From contig NZ_BMLM01000001.1 in the NCBI RefSeq assembly GCF_014645235.1, forward strand, positions 868,001-932,000: 64,000 nucleotides of DNA, written 5' to 3'. Within the stretch, counting starts at the first letter, position 1; every line of letters starts with the position of its first letter. Shown piece after piece: positions 1 through 7,478 of the stretch. The DNA comes from Agrococcus terreus (lineage in GTDB: Bacteria > Actinomycetota > Actinomycetes > Actinomycetales > Microbacteriaceae). Made by a program: the position numbers and the translations under genes. The notes under the pieces are model-generated. The model saw only the letters and a list, made by a program, of their open reading frames with translations. It searched no databases and was not told where the DNA came from.

Positions 1-204
1 AACCAGGTGCTCGCGCAGATCGAGCTCGCGACGAAGGACGTCGAGCTCGGCGTGCACCGCCTCGCGAAGGAGCTCGACGAGGAGGTCGCCCGCCTGCACC
101 TCGACGCGCTCGGGGCCCGCCTCACGACGCTGACGCAGCGGCAGGCCGACTACATCGGCGTGCCGGTCGAGGGGCCGTTCAAGCCCGAGCACTACCGCTA
201 CTGA
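1..204 (+). CDS. ahcY: Adenosylhomocysteinase, C-terminal end (5' truncated by window)
   Basis: Only the last 67 residues are present, in frame from base 1 to a TGA at 202-204. The tail [18 protein letters not shown] followed by [15 protein letters not shown] and the terminal KPEHYRY is the very conserved C-terminus of S-adenosyl-L-homocysteine hydrolase. The family enzyme splits S-adenosylhomocysteine into adenosine and homocysteine in the cytoplasm, relieving product inhibition of methyltransferases; the C-terminal Lys/Tyr segment reaches into the NAD site of the neighbouring subunit. The NAD and catalytic domains lie upstream of the window. A small membrane-protein gene follows 30 bases downstream on the same strand. 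Confidence 0.93.
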   Translation, partial: NQVLAQIELATKDVELGVHRLAKELDEEVARLHLDALGARLTTLTQRQADYIGVPVEGPFKPEHYRY

Positions 205-234
205 GCGATCGGCAGCGACGGTGGGGGCTCGACG

Positions 235-669
235 GTGAGCGCGCTGCGGCTGCGCGCGAGGCTGCCGCTGGTCTACCCGGCCGTGGCGCTCGCCGCCGCG
301 GCGGCCGGTGCGATCGCGATCGTGCGCGACGTGCCGGTGCTCGCGGCGCTGCTGGGCGCCGCGCTCGTGGTCGCCGTGGTGCTGGGGGTGCGGGCCGCGA
401 CGACCCGCGTCGTCGTCGAGGTCGGCGCGGAGCCGACGATCGCGGTCGGCAGCGCCTTCGCCCGTCGACGGGTGCCGGTCGCCGCGGTCGCCGTCGCGCG
501 GCGTCGCCCGCTGCCGGCGCTCGTGCCGCTGCGCGTCGCGCGCTGGGAGCTCGCCGGGCGCGACGGCGCGCCGCTCGCCGCGTTCCTCGACGAGGGCATC
601 TCGGAGCGCGATGTGCGCGCGCTCGAGACCGAGCTCGGGGGCCTCGGCATCCCGATCGACCGCGGCTGA
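235..669 (+). CDS. Small membrane protein of unknown function
   Basis: This 144-residue protein starts with GTG, 30 bases after ahcY. Two hydrophobic segments (about residues 12-30 and 33-53) form a helical hairpin near the N-terminus. They are followed by a basic, soluble tail of about 90 residues (FARRRVPVAAVAVARRR and onward) that could fold as a small beta-rich, PH-like domain facing the cytoplasm. That layout resembles actinobacterial PH-domain membrane proteins, but I see no diagnostic motif. It may be cotranscribed with ahcY. It converges on the marR gene. Function is not known. Confidence 0.6.
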   Translation: MSALRLRARLPLVYPAVALAAAAAGAIAIVRDVPVLAALLGAALVVAVVLGVRAATTRVVVEVGAEPTIAVGSAFARRRVPVAAVAVARRRPLPALVPLRVARWELAGRDGAPLAAFLDEGISERDVRALETELGGLGIPIDRG

Positions 670-721
670 CCCTCGGTCGCGAGCCGCGGATCCGCACGCC
701 GCGATCCGGACCCCATCGCGC

Positions 722-769
722 GAACCGGACCCCGCGCACCGGTCCGCGTCGCGCGATCGGATCCGGTTC
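722..769. terminator. Weak inverted repeat between convergent genes
   Basis: GAACCGGA (722-729) is the reverse complement of TCCGGTTC (762-769), separated by 32 GC-rich bases that include the short palindrome ACCGGT. It lies between a forward gene ending at 669 and marR ending at 768. It could act as a terminator for the forward gene. The long loop and lack of a T-run make this weak. Confidence 0.3.
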
Positions 770-1259
770 AGACGATCGCGTCGGCGAGCACCCGCAGCAG
801 GCCGGCGAGGCGAGCCTGGTCGTCGGCGGGGATCGAGCGCAGCAGGCGCCGCTCGGCCTCGAGCAGCGCGTCGAGCGCGACGTCGACCCGGTCGACGCCC
901 TCGTCGGTGAGCTGCACGAGCCGCACGCGCCGGTCGGTCGAGCCCTGCACGCGCTCGACGAGGCCGGAGGCGACGAGGTTGTCGATGCGGTTCGTCATCG
1001 TGCCGCTCGTGACCATCGTCTGCGCGATGAGGTCCTTGGGGCTCAGCGGTCCGCCCGAGCGGCGCAGCGCCGCGAGCACGTCCCACTCCCACGGGTCGAG
1101 CCCGGCCTGCGTGAACGCCTCGGCGCGCACCCGGCCGAGCTGGCGCGAGATGCGCGTCATGCGGCTGAGCACCGCGAGGGGCGTGACGTCGGCGTCGGGG
1201 CGCACGCGCATCCACTGCTCCATGATGCGGTCGACGTCGTCGCCCCCGGATGCGCTCAT
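768..1259 (-). CDS. MarR-family transcriptional regulator
   Basis: This 163-residue protein has the winged-helix MarR layout. An N-terminal dimerisation helix is followed by the DNA-recognition region GPLSPKDLIAQTMVTSGTM (about residues 70-90), a wing containing GSTDRRVRLVQLTDEG, and a C-terminal dimerisation helix pair. The ATG at 1257-1259 is preferred to a longer upstream frame because the family domain begins shortly after it, and a CAGGAT hexamer lies 6 bases upstream, suggesting a leaderless start. MarR proteins usually repress nearby genes and release DNA on binding a phenolic or other small ligand. The gene upstream on the same strand (1264-1881) ends 4 bases before it and is a possible partner. 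Ligand and targets are unknown. Confidence 0.88.
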   Translation of the reverse strand: MSASGGDDVDRIMEQWMRVRPDADVTPLAVLSRMTRISRQLGRVRAEAFTQAGLDPWEWDVLAALRRSGGPLSPKDLIAQTMVTSGTMTNRIDNLVASGLVERVQGSTDRRVRLVQLTDEGVDRVDVALDALLEAERRLLRSIPADDQARLAGLLRVLADAIV

Positions 1260-1263
1260 GCCG

Positions 1264-1881
1264 TCATCCTGCCAGCAGCGCCCACCAGCTGAGCTGCTCG
1301 GTGGTCGCGACGAGCAGGAGCATGACGGCACCGGCGACGAGGGCCGACGCGAGGACGGCGAGGCCCGGATGCCGCACGTGCCAGGGGGCGCCCGTCGGCA
1401 GGGCGCCGATGCGACGGGCGAGGCCGTAGGGGATGCGCTCGCCGGGCACGAGGCGGCGGGCGCGCTCGACGTCGGCGGGGTCGAGGCCGATGGTCGGCGC
1501 GGTGCCGAGCGAGGTGCCGTCGTGGCCGACGAGGTGCCACAGCTCGCTGTCGCGGGTCACGGGGACGCCGCGGCTGGAGGCGCCGGGGTTCACCTGCTCG
1601 ATGACGCCGCCGATGTCGGCGAGGCGCACGGAGCGGCGCGCGTCGACGCCCCAGCGGAACCGCGCATCCGGCCCCGGGGCGTCCACCTCCCAGCGGATGC
1701 GGCGCCCGCGGCTCCACGACACGGGGGCGAGCAGGAGCAGGGCGCCGAAGACGAGCGCCCAGAGCGGGCCGATCAGCAGCATCGCCGCGAGCACGACGAA
1801 GCCGAGCCACGCGAGGGGCCGCGCCCACCAGCCGGCGAAGCGGTGGCGCGCGGAGGCGCGGGCGACGAGGGCGGGTGGCAC
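1264..1881 (-). CDS. Membrane protein of unknown function, PH-like layout
   Basis: This 205-residue protein uses a GTG at 1879-1881; a longer frame would run into the tRNA gene, so the short start is required. It has two adjacent N-terminal transmembrane segments (about residues 17-52, rich in Ala, Leu and Trp), a soluble middle of about 100 residues, and a C-terminal hydrophobic helix (about 173-198, LAVLASALVAGAVMLLLVA). A GATCCT hexamer sits 6 bases before the start. The stop lies 4 bases from the MarR start, so the two are probably cotranscribed. No family was recognised with confidence; the order of segments recalls bacterial PH-domain membrane proteins. Confidence 0.6.
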   Translation of the reverse strand: MPPALVARASARHRFAGWWARPLAWLGFVVLAAMLLIGPLWALVFGALLLLAPVSWSRGRRIRWEVDAPGPDARFRWGVDARRSVRLADIGGVIEQVNPGASSRGVPVTRDSELWHLVGHDGTSLGTAPTIGLDPADVERARRLVPGERIPYGLARRIGALPTGAPWHVRHPGLAVLASALVAGAVMLLLVATTEQLSWWALLAG

Positions 1882-1948
1882 GGGACGAGGATCGCACGGC
1901 CGGACCTCGCTCGCGCGGCGACGCAGCGCGGGACGGCCCAGCTGCTGC

Positions 1949-2023
1949 TGGCTCCGCCACCAGGATTCGAACCTGGGCCTCACGGCTCCAAAGGCCGTCG
2001 TGCTGCCGTTACACCATGGCGGA
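1949..2023 (-). tRNA. tRNA-Gln (anticodon UUG)
   Basis: On the minus strand the acceptor 5' arm TCCGCCA (2023-2017) pairs with TGGCGGA (1959-1953), followed by G and an encoded CCA (1952-1949). The anticodon arm is ACGGC-CTTTGGA-GCCGT, giving anticodon TTG, which reads CAA glutamine codons. The T-arm CAGGTTCGAATCCTG is canonical. A tRNA-Gln next to glmU is a familiar actinobacterial neighbourhood. I see no integrase or duplicated 3' end nearby, so it is not obviously used as an attachment site. Confidence 0.95.
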
Positions 2024-2162
2024 GAGCACGATCCAGGCTAGCGTCGCCGCTCGATCCGTCCGCACCCGGTGGCCACGTGCGGCCCCGCCGGCGCCGTCCT
2101 GCCGGCCACGAGCGACGACCCGGAGCGACCGGGCCCCGCGTCGCCCATGGGAGGATCGTCCC

Positions 2163-3089
2163 ATGCCCTCGACCCGCTCCGACGTCGTCGCCGTCGCCGT
2201 CACGTACGGGCCCGACGAGGCAGCGCTGCCGGACGTCCTCGAGCGCGCCGCAGCCCAGGTCGGCAGGCTCGTCGTGCTCGACAACGACAGCCCCGAGGTG
2301 GGCGGCGCGCACTGGAGCGACCGCGTCCGCATCCCCGAGGGCGTCGAGGTCGTGCGCCTCGAGGCGAACGTCGGGCTGGGCGCCGCCTACAACCGCGCCG
2401 CGCGCATCGCGCGCGAGCACGGCGCCCGCTTCGTGCTGCTGCTCGACCAGGACTCGCGGCTCGACGAGGGCTGCGTCGCCCTGCTGCTGCGCCACCACGA
2501 CCTGCGCGCCGAGCACGGCCCGGTCGGCGCGGTCGGCCCCACCTTCGTCGACGAGCGCTCGGGGGAGCGCGCGCCCTTCGTGCGCTTCGGCTTCCCGCTC
2601 AACGGCAAGGTCGACGCGCCCGCGGGCGGCGACGTCGACGCCGACTTCCTCATCTCGTCCGGCTCGCTCATCCCGCTCACCGCGATCGACGCGGCCGGCG
2701 GCTTCGACGAGGGCCTCTTCATCGACAGCGTCGACATGGAGTGGTGCTTCCGCGCGAGGGCGGCCGGGCTGCAGCTCGTCGGCGTCGCGGACGCGCGGAT
2801 GCTCCACGCCATCGGCGACGAGCTCGTGCGGCTGCCGGGCGGCGCGACGATGTTCGTGCACTCGCCGCTGCGGCTGTACATGATGACCCGCAACCGCGTC
2901 GCGCTCTGGCGGCGCCCGGGCACGCCGGGCGTCTGGACGGCGCAGGACGTGCCGCGGATGGCGTTCAAGCTCGCCCGCATGACCGCCTTCGCCGCGCCCC
3001 GCGGCCGCAACGCGCGCGCGATGCTGCGCGGCGCGCTCGACGGCTGGCGCGGGCGCCAGGGCCCGCCGCCTGCAGCCGGGCGCCGATAG
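2163..3089 (+). CDS. Family 2 glycosyltransferase, rhamnosyltransferase-like
   Basis: This 308-residue protein has a GT-A fold signature. It starts VVAVAVTYGPDE, has the nucleotide-sugar contact VVLDNDSP near residue 40, the acceptor-side segment NVGLGAAYNRA near 70, and the DXD-type metal motif FVLLLDQDSRL near 95. The later block FIDSVDMEWCFRARAAG (about 190-205) carries the acidic residues expected for the base in RfbF-type rhamnosyltransferases. It probably adds a deoxyhexose to a cell-wall polysaccharide at the inner membrane face; the sugar is inferred, not shown. The start is the ATG at 2163, with GAGGAT 6 bases upstream and no good ribosome site. glmU follows 36 bases later, and supplies UDP-GlcNAc for wall synthesis. 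Confidence 0.82.
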   Translation: MPSTRSDVVAVAVTYGPDEAALPDVLERAAAQVGRLVVLDNDSPEVGGAHWSDRVRIPEGVEVVRLEANVGLGAAYNRAARIAREHGARFVLLLDQDSRLDEGCVALLLRHHDLRAEHGPVGAVGPTFVDERSGERAPFVRFGFPLNGKVDAPAGGDVDADFLISSGSLIPLTAIDAAGGFDEGLFIDSVDMEWCFRARAAGLQLVGVADARMLHAIGDELVRLPGGATMFVHSPLRLYMMTRNRVALWRRPGTPGVWTAQDVPRMAFKLARMTAFAAPRGRNARAMLRGALDGWRGRQGPPPAAGRR

Positions 3090-3125
3090 CCTGGCCCCGG
3101 ATCCGACCCCGACCCTGGAGGCAGC

Positions 3126-4550
3126 ATGCCCTCGATCGCCGTCATCGTCCTCGCCGCGGGCGCCGGCACGCGCATGAAGAGCCGCACGCCGAAGCCGCTG
3201 CACCCGCTCGCGGGCCGCCCGCTCATCGCGCACGTGCTCTCGACCGCGGGCGAGCTGCACCCCGAGGCGATCGTCGCCGTCGTGCGGCACGAGCGCGACC
3301 GGATGGCGGAGGCCGTGCTCGAGCACGCGCCGCACGTGCGGATCGCCGACCAGGACGAGATCCCCGGCACCGGCCGCGCCGTCGAGCAGGGCCTCGACGC
3401 GATCGCTGGCTTCGAGGGCCACGTGGTCGTGCTCTCGGGCGACGTGCCGCTCATCGACGCGGCCACGCTCCGCACGCTCATCGAGCGGCACGAGTCGCAG
3501 GGCAACCAGCTCACGCTCCTCTCGGCGCACCTCGGCGACCCGACAGGGCTCGGCCGGATCGTGCGCGACGGCTCGGGCGCGTTCGTGCGCATCGTCGAGC
3601 AGAAGGACGCCTCCGACGACGAGCGCGCCATCGACGAGGTCAACGGCGGCATCTACGTCTTCGACGCCGCGGCGCTGCGCACGGCGCTCGCGACGATCGG
3701 CACCGACAACGCGCAGGGCGAGAAGTACCTGACGGATGCGGCGCTGCGCATCCAGGCGTCCGGCGGCCGGATCGACGCGGTCGCGGCCGCCGACCCGTGG
3801 GCGATCCACGGCATCAACGACCGCATCCAGCTCGCCGACGCCGCGCGCGAGCTCAACGCCCGCATCATCCGCCGCTGGCAGGCCGCGGGCGTCACCGTGG
3901 TCGACCCGGCCTCCACCTGGATCGACGTCGACGTCTCGCTCGGCGAGGACGTCACGATCCTCCCCGGCAGTCAGCTGCACGGCGCCACCTCGGTGGCCGC
4001 GGGCGCCACGATCGGCCCCGACACGACGCTGGTCGACACGGAGGTGGGCGAGGACGCGGTCGTGAAGCGCACCGACGCGACGCTCTCGGTGATCGGCGCG
4101 CGCGCCACGACGGGCCCGTGGGCGTACCTGCGCCCCAACACGATCGTGGGCGAGGGCGGCAAGATCGGCACCTTCGTCGAGACGAAGAACGCCCAGCTCG
4201 GCGCGGGCAGCAAGGTGCCGCACCTCAGCTACATCGGCGACACGACCGTCGGCGAGGGCTCGAACATCGGCGCCGGCACGATCACCGCCAACTACGACGG
4301 CGTCGCCAAGCACCGCACCACCGTCGGCTCGCACGTGCGCACCGGCAGCCACAACGTCTTCGTCGCCCCCGTCGAGATCGGCGACGGCGCCTACACTGGT
4401 GCGGGCACGGTCGTGCGCAAGCGCGTCGAGCCCGGCGCGCTCGCCATCACGGTCGCGCCGCAGCGGAACCGCACCGGATGGGTCGAGGCCAATCGTCCCG
4501 GCACGGCGGCGGCGGAGGCGGCAGCAGCCGCCGAGGAGCAGGCCGAGTAG
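3126..4550 (+). CDS. glmU: Bifunctional N-acetylglucosamine-1-phosphate uridyltransferase / glucosamine-1-phosphate acetyltransferase
   Basis: At 474 residues this is full length. The N-terminal pyrophosphorylase domain shows VLAAGAGTRMKSRTPKPLH (about residues 8-26), with the UTP-binding glycine loop, and GDVPL near 107. The C-terminal half is a left-handed beta-helix of hexapeptide repeats with the acetyltransfer motif PHLSYIGD (His366, aligned with the E. coli catalytic His363) and NYDG near 388 for acetyl-CoA binding. The enzyme makes UDP-GlcNAc from glucosamine-1-phosphate for peptidoglycan and, in actinobacteria, for mycothiol. A GGAGG-type site precedes the ATG. prs follows after 17 bases, as in many actinobacteria. 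Confidence 0.97.
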   Translation: MPSIAVIVLAAGAGTRMKSRTPKPLHPLAGRPLIAHVLSTAGELHPEAIVAVVRHERDRMAEAVLEHAPHVRIADQDEIPGTGRAVEQGLDAIAGFEGHVVVLSGDVPLIDAATLRTLIERHESQGNQLTLLSAHLGDPTGLGRIVRDGSGAFVRIVEQKDASDDERAIDEVNGGIYVFDAAALRTALATIGTDNAQGEKYLTDAALRIQASGGRIDAVAAADPWAIHGINDRIQLADAARELNARIIRRWQAAGVTVVDPASTWIDVDVSLGEDVTILPGSQLHGATSVAAGATIGPDTTLVDTEVGEDAVVKRTDATLSVIGARATTGPWAYLRPNTIVGEGGKIGTFVETKNAQLGAGSKVPHLSYIGDTTVGEGSNIGAGTITANYDGVAKHRTTVGSHVRTGSHNVFVAPVEIGDGAYTGAGTVVRKRVEPGALAITVAPQRNRTGWVEANRPGTAAAEAAAAAEEQAE

Positions 4551-4567
4551 GCCGAGGAGGAGCCCGC

Positions 4568-5545
4568 GTGGGATCGATCGTCGCGAAGAACCGCAAGCAC
4601 CTGGTGCTGGCGACCGGCAGGTCGCACCCGGAGCTGGCCAGGGCGGTGGCGACCGAGATGGGCGCCGACCTCATGGACGTCGACTCCCGGACCTTCGCGA
4701 ACGGCGAGATCTACGCGCGCTTCGAGGGCTCGGTGCGCGGCTCCGACGCCTTCATCCTCCAGTCGTACGGGCGCCCCGTGAACGAGTGGATCATGGAGCA
4801 GCTCATCATGGTCGATGCGCTGAAGCGCGCCTCCGCGAAGCGCATCACCGTGGTCATGCCGTACTACCCGTACTCGCGGCAGGACAAGAAGGGGCGCGGC
4901 CGCGAGCCGATCTCGGCCCGCCTCGTCGCCGACCTGTTCAAGACGGCCGGCGCCGACCGCATCATGTCGATCGACATCCACGCCTCGCAGATCCAGGGCT
5001 TCTTCGACGGCCCGTTCGACCACCTGTTCGCGATGCCGGTGCTGCTCGAGCACTTCCAGGCGACGACCGACCCCGAGACGCTCACGGTCGTCTCGCCCGA
5101 CATGGGCCGCGTGCGCGTCGCCGACGTGTGGTCCGACAAGCTCGGCGCGCCGCTCGCGATCATCCACAAGCGCCGCGACCCGCTCGTGCCGAACCAGGTG
5201 TCGGTACACGAGATCGTCGGCACGGTGGAGGGCCGCACGTGCCTCCTCGTCGACGACATGATCGACACGGGCCGCACGATCGTGAAGGCCGCGGAGGCGC
5301 TGAAGAAGAACGGCGCCACGAACGTCGTCGTCGCGGCGACGCACGCGATCTTCTCCGACCCCGCGCCGCAGATCCTCAACTCCGACTTCATCGACAAGGT
5401 CGTCGTCACCGACACCCTGCCGCTGCGCGACGAGCAGCGCTTCGAGAAGCTCGAGGTGCTCTCGATCGCCCCGCTGCTCGCGCGCGCGATCACCGAGGTC
5501 TTCGAGGACGGCTCGGTCACGAGCCTCTTCGACGGCGCCGCCTAG
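4568..5545 (+). CDS. prs: Ribose-phosphate pyrophosphokinase
   Basis: This 325-residue enzyme makes PRPP from ribose-5-phosphate and ATP for purine, pyrimidine, histidine, tryptophan and NAD synthesis. Visible class I features are YYPYSRQDKKGRGREPISA (ATP loop), DIHASQIQGFFD with the catalytic-loop region, and the PRPP/phosphate-binding signature LLVDDMIDTGRTI (about residues 226-238). The GTG at 4568 is chosen because an AGGAGG site lies just upstream and the family begins here; longer open frame upstream is antisense-like shadow over glmU. In most actinobacteria rplY would follow; here it is 24 kb away. Confidence 0.96.
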   Translation: MGSIVAKNRKHLVLATGRSHPELARAVATEMGADLMDVDSRTFANGEIYARFEGSVRGSDAFILQSYGRPVNEWIMEQLIMVDALKRASAKRITVVMPYYPYSRQDKKGRGREPISARLVADLFKTAGADRIMSIDIHASQIQGFFDGPFDHLFAMPVLLEHFQATTDPETLTVVSPDMGRVRVADVWSDKLGAPLAIIHKRRDPLVPNQVSVHEIVGTVEGRTCLLVDDMIDTGRTIVKAAEALKKNGATNVVVAATHAIFSDPAPQILNSDFIDKVVVTDTLPLRDEQRFEKLEVLSIAPLLARAITEVFEDGSVTSLFDGAA

Positions 5546-5576
5546 CGGGGCTCGCCCCGCCGGGGAAGGAGGAGCC

Positions 5577-6056
5577 ATGCCCATCCCGCCGCTGCTCGCC
5601 CTCGTGCTCCGCGAGGCGCCAGGGCTCGTGAAGGAGTACGGCCCCGCCGCGGTCGACTGGCTCCGCCAGCATCCGGAGCTCGTGCGCGACCTCGTCGCGC
5701 AGGTGCGTCCGAAGGGGCGCCGAGACGGCGAGCCGCAGCACGCCGACGAGGCACCGCCCGAGGCGGGCGCCGATGCGGCGCCGGAGGAGCGGGCGGACGT
5801 CGACGAGGTGATGGCGATGCTCCGCGAGCAGATCGCGTACCTCGTCGAGAGCGCCGACGACGCCGTCGAGCTCGACCGCGCCGAGGCCTGGACGATCCGG
5901 CTGCGGCGCTTCGAGCGAGCGCGCGGCCTCGTCGGCACCGCCGCGGAGCGCCGGAGGCTCGAGGCGCAGGTCGAGCGCCTCCGCGCCGAGGTGGTCGCCG
6001 CCTTCCTCATCGAGCGCATCGAGGACGAGGGCGGGCCGTCGCCGCGCGACCGCTAG
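5577..6056 (+). CDS. Conserved-looking small protein of unknown function
   Basis: This 159-residue protein starts at an ATG with a strong GGAGG site, 31 bases after prs. The N-terminus (about 1-45) is amphipathic and helix-prone (LALVLREAPGLVKEYGPAAV). The middle is acidic and Pro/Ala-rich (about 50-75). The last 80 residues form a probable coiled coil with heptads such as RRLEAQVERLRAEVVAAF. It has no signal peptide and no clear membrane span. It is probably cytoplasmic and cotranscribed with glmU-prs. I do not recognise a family. Confidence 0.65.
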   Translation: MPIPPLLALVLREAPGLVKEYGPAAVDWLRQHPELVRDLVAQVRPKGRRDGEPQHADEAPPEAGADAAPEERADVDEVMAMLREQIAYLVESADDAVELDRAEAWTIRLRRFERARGLVGTAAERRRLEAQVERLRAEVVAAFLIERIEDEGGPSPRDR

Positions 6057-6065
6057 CCTCGAGGG

Positions 6066-6101
6066 GTGCGCGACCTCCGACCGCTCCCGGGCCCGCGATG
6101 A
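6066..6101 (+). CDS. Possible 11-codon leaderless upstream ORF
   Basis: A TAGCCT hexamer at 6054-6059 is followed 6 bases later by GTG at 6066, the spacing expected when transcription starts at the first base of the codon. The tiny frame encodes VRDLRPLPGPR and ends in TGA at 6099-6101, overlapping the ATG at 6098 of the next gene as ATGA. This would couple translation of the membrane-protein gene to a leaderless mini-ORF. The peptide sequence itself suggests no function. The alternative is a non-coding 5' leader. Confidence 0.25.
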   Translation: MRDLRPLPGPR

Positions 6102-7459
6102 CCTGGCACCGCGCGGGAGGCCCGACACCGATGGACGGCGGCGAGCCGCGGCTCGAGGACGGCATCGGCGACGAGCACGGCACCCGCAGCGACGACGCGC
6201 CCGGTCGGCGCGTGCGACCGGTCGAGGCCGGCGCGGCGGGGGCGGCGCTCCGCGGGCTCCAGGTCGTGACGCTCACGGCGGCGCACGCCGCCGTCATCCT
6301 GCTGCTCGTGCTGTGCGTCGTCGGCATCCTCGACGAGGAGATCGTCGGCACGACCGTCGACCTGCAGCTGCTGCTGCGCGGCGCGCTCGGCGCGCTGCTG
6401 CCGCTCGTGCTCCTCAGCGGCATCGGGGAGCCGCTGCGCGTCGCCGCGGAGCGCGCGCTGCTGCTGCGGGCCGCGGAGCGCGCGACCGACCGCACCATCC
6501 CGCCCATGGTCGAGCGCGAGTCGCTCCGGAAGGGCACGGGCGCGACGCTGCGGGGGCTCGGGGTCGGCCTCACGATCGCGGGCGCGATCGTGCTGCCGAT
6601 CGGGCTCATGCTCGCGACCGACGACCGGGAGGCGCTGGCCGCGCGCATCCTGCTGCCGACGCTCTCGGGCCTGGCGCTCGCGATCGGCGTCGCGCTCATC
6701 CTCGTGCTGCGGCCCGCCGGCGCGATCCGCGAGCGGTGGGCTGCGCGGCTCGGCTCGGTCGCGCGCGGCTGGACGCGCGGCGTCCGCTCGACGCCGCGCT
6801 CGCACCGCCAGCGCCGGTTCCGGCTGCTGAGCATCGCGAGCGGCGCGGTCGGCGTCGGCGCGGGCGTCTTCGCGCTCGGCGTCTTCATCCGCCAGCCCGG
6901 CAGGTTCGCCGCCGAGCGCACCTACGACGAGGCGGGCGAGCTCGCGATCCGCGGCCTGCTCGCGACCGGCGCGTCGATCATGGGCGTCGCCGTCGCGATC
7001 CTGCTGCTGGGCGGCGCCGTGCTCATCGCGCGCGCTGCACTGACGCACGGCCGCGCGGTGCGCGCCCTCGAGCGGGGCGAGCGGGTGCGGCTCGAGCGGA
7101 TCGACGCGATCCTGCTCGACGACGGGCCGCTCGAGCGCGTCGCCTACTTCCTCGGCGTCGTCGCGTGGCTCGCGCTCGCGGTGGGCTGGGCGCCCGGATG
7201 GGCGGCGCTCGTCGAGGGTGCTGAGGCCGCGGCGCCGCTGCAGCCCGCGAGCGCGCTCGTCGCGCCGGCGATCCTGGCGCTCGCCCTCGCGCTCGTCGCG
7301 GCCGTCGTCGGCGCGGCCCGGCGCCACGCGCGCCGCCGCCGCGTGCACGCGGTGCTCGCGCGCGACCCGCGTGCCCGCGAGGAGCCCTCCACGCCGCGCA
7401 ACCGCCGCGCGGAGGCCGTGCGCGACATCGCCCTCTACGCCGACCGGTCGGGCATCTGA
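6098..7459 (+). CDS. Polytopic membrane protein of unknown function
   Basis: This 453-residue protein has about eight hydrophobic segments: around residues 48-75, 85-105, 150-170, 185-205, 243-265, 288-312, 350-372 and 385-408. The first 45 residues are acidic and soluble. A soluble loop of about 40 residues (106-148) and a basic C-terminus (RRHARRRRVHAV) suggest a cytoplasmic tail. Nothing identifies a transporter family or an enzyme. Two starts are possible: ATG 6098, coupled by ATGA to a mini-ORF, and ATG 6131, with GGGAGG 10 bases upstream. It sits between prs-linked genes and rlmC, all on the same strand. Confidence 0.6.
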   Translation: MTWHRAGGPTPMDGGEPRLEDGIGDEHGTRSDDAPGRRVRPVEAGAAGAALRGLQVVTLTAAHAAVILLLVLCVVGILDEEIVGTTVDLQLLLRGALGALLPLVLLSGIGEPLRVAAERALLLRAAERATDRTIPPMVERESLRKGTGATLRGLGVGLTIAGAIVLPIGLMLATDDREALAARILLPTLSGLALAIGVALILVLRPAGAIRERWAARLGSVARGWTRGVRSTPRSHRQRRFRLLSIASGAVGVGAGVFALGVFIRQPGRFAAERTYDEAGELAIRGLLATGASIMGVAVAILLLGGAVLIARAALTHGRAVRALERGERVRLERIDAILLDDGPLERVAYFLGVVAWLALAVGWAPGWAALVEGAEAAAPLQPASALVAPAILALALALVAAVVGAARRHARRRRVHAVLARDPRAREEPSTPRNRRAEAVRDIALYADRSGI

Positions 7460-7478
7460 GCATGGTGAGGACGGCCCC

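Noticed and set aside
1949-2023. tRNA-Gln as an integration site of a genomic island
   Set aside because: No integrase gene, no duplicated tRNA 3' end, and the flanking genes are on-style for the chromosome.
1875-2162. N-terminal extension of the glycosyltransferase
   Set aside because: The open frame upstream of ATG 2163 crosses the tRNA-Gln gene, and the GT-A fold begins right after ATG 2163.
1980-4352. A 790-codon open frame on the minus strand across the glycosyltransferase and glmU
   Set aside because: It covers well-identified forward genes and the tRNA, and its composition (Arg/Asp/Val/Gly-rich, no motifs) is the usual antisense shadow in very GC-rich DNA.
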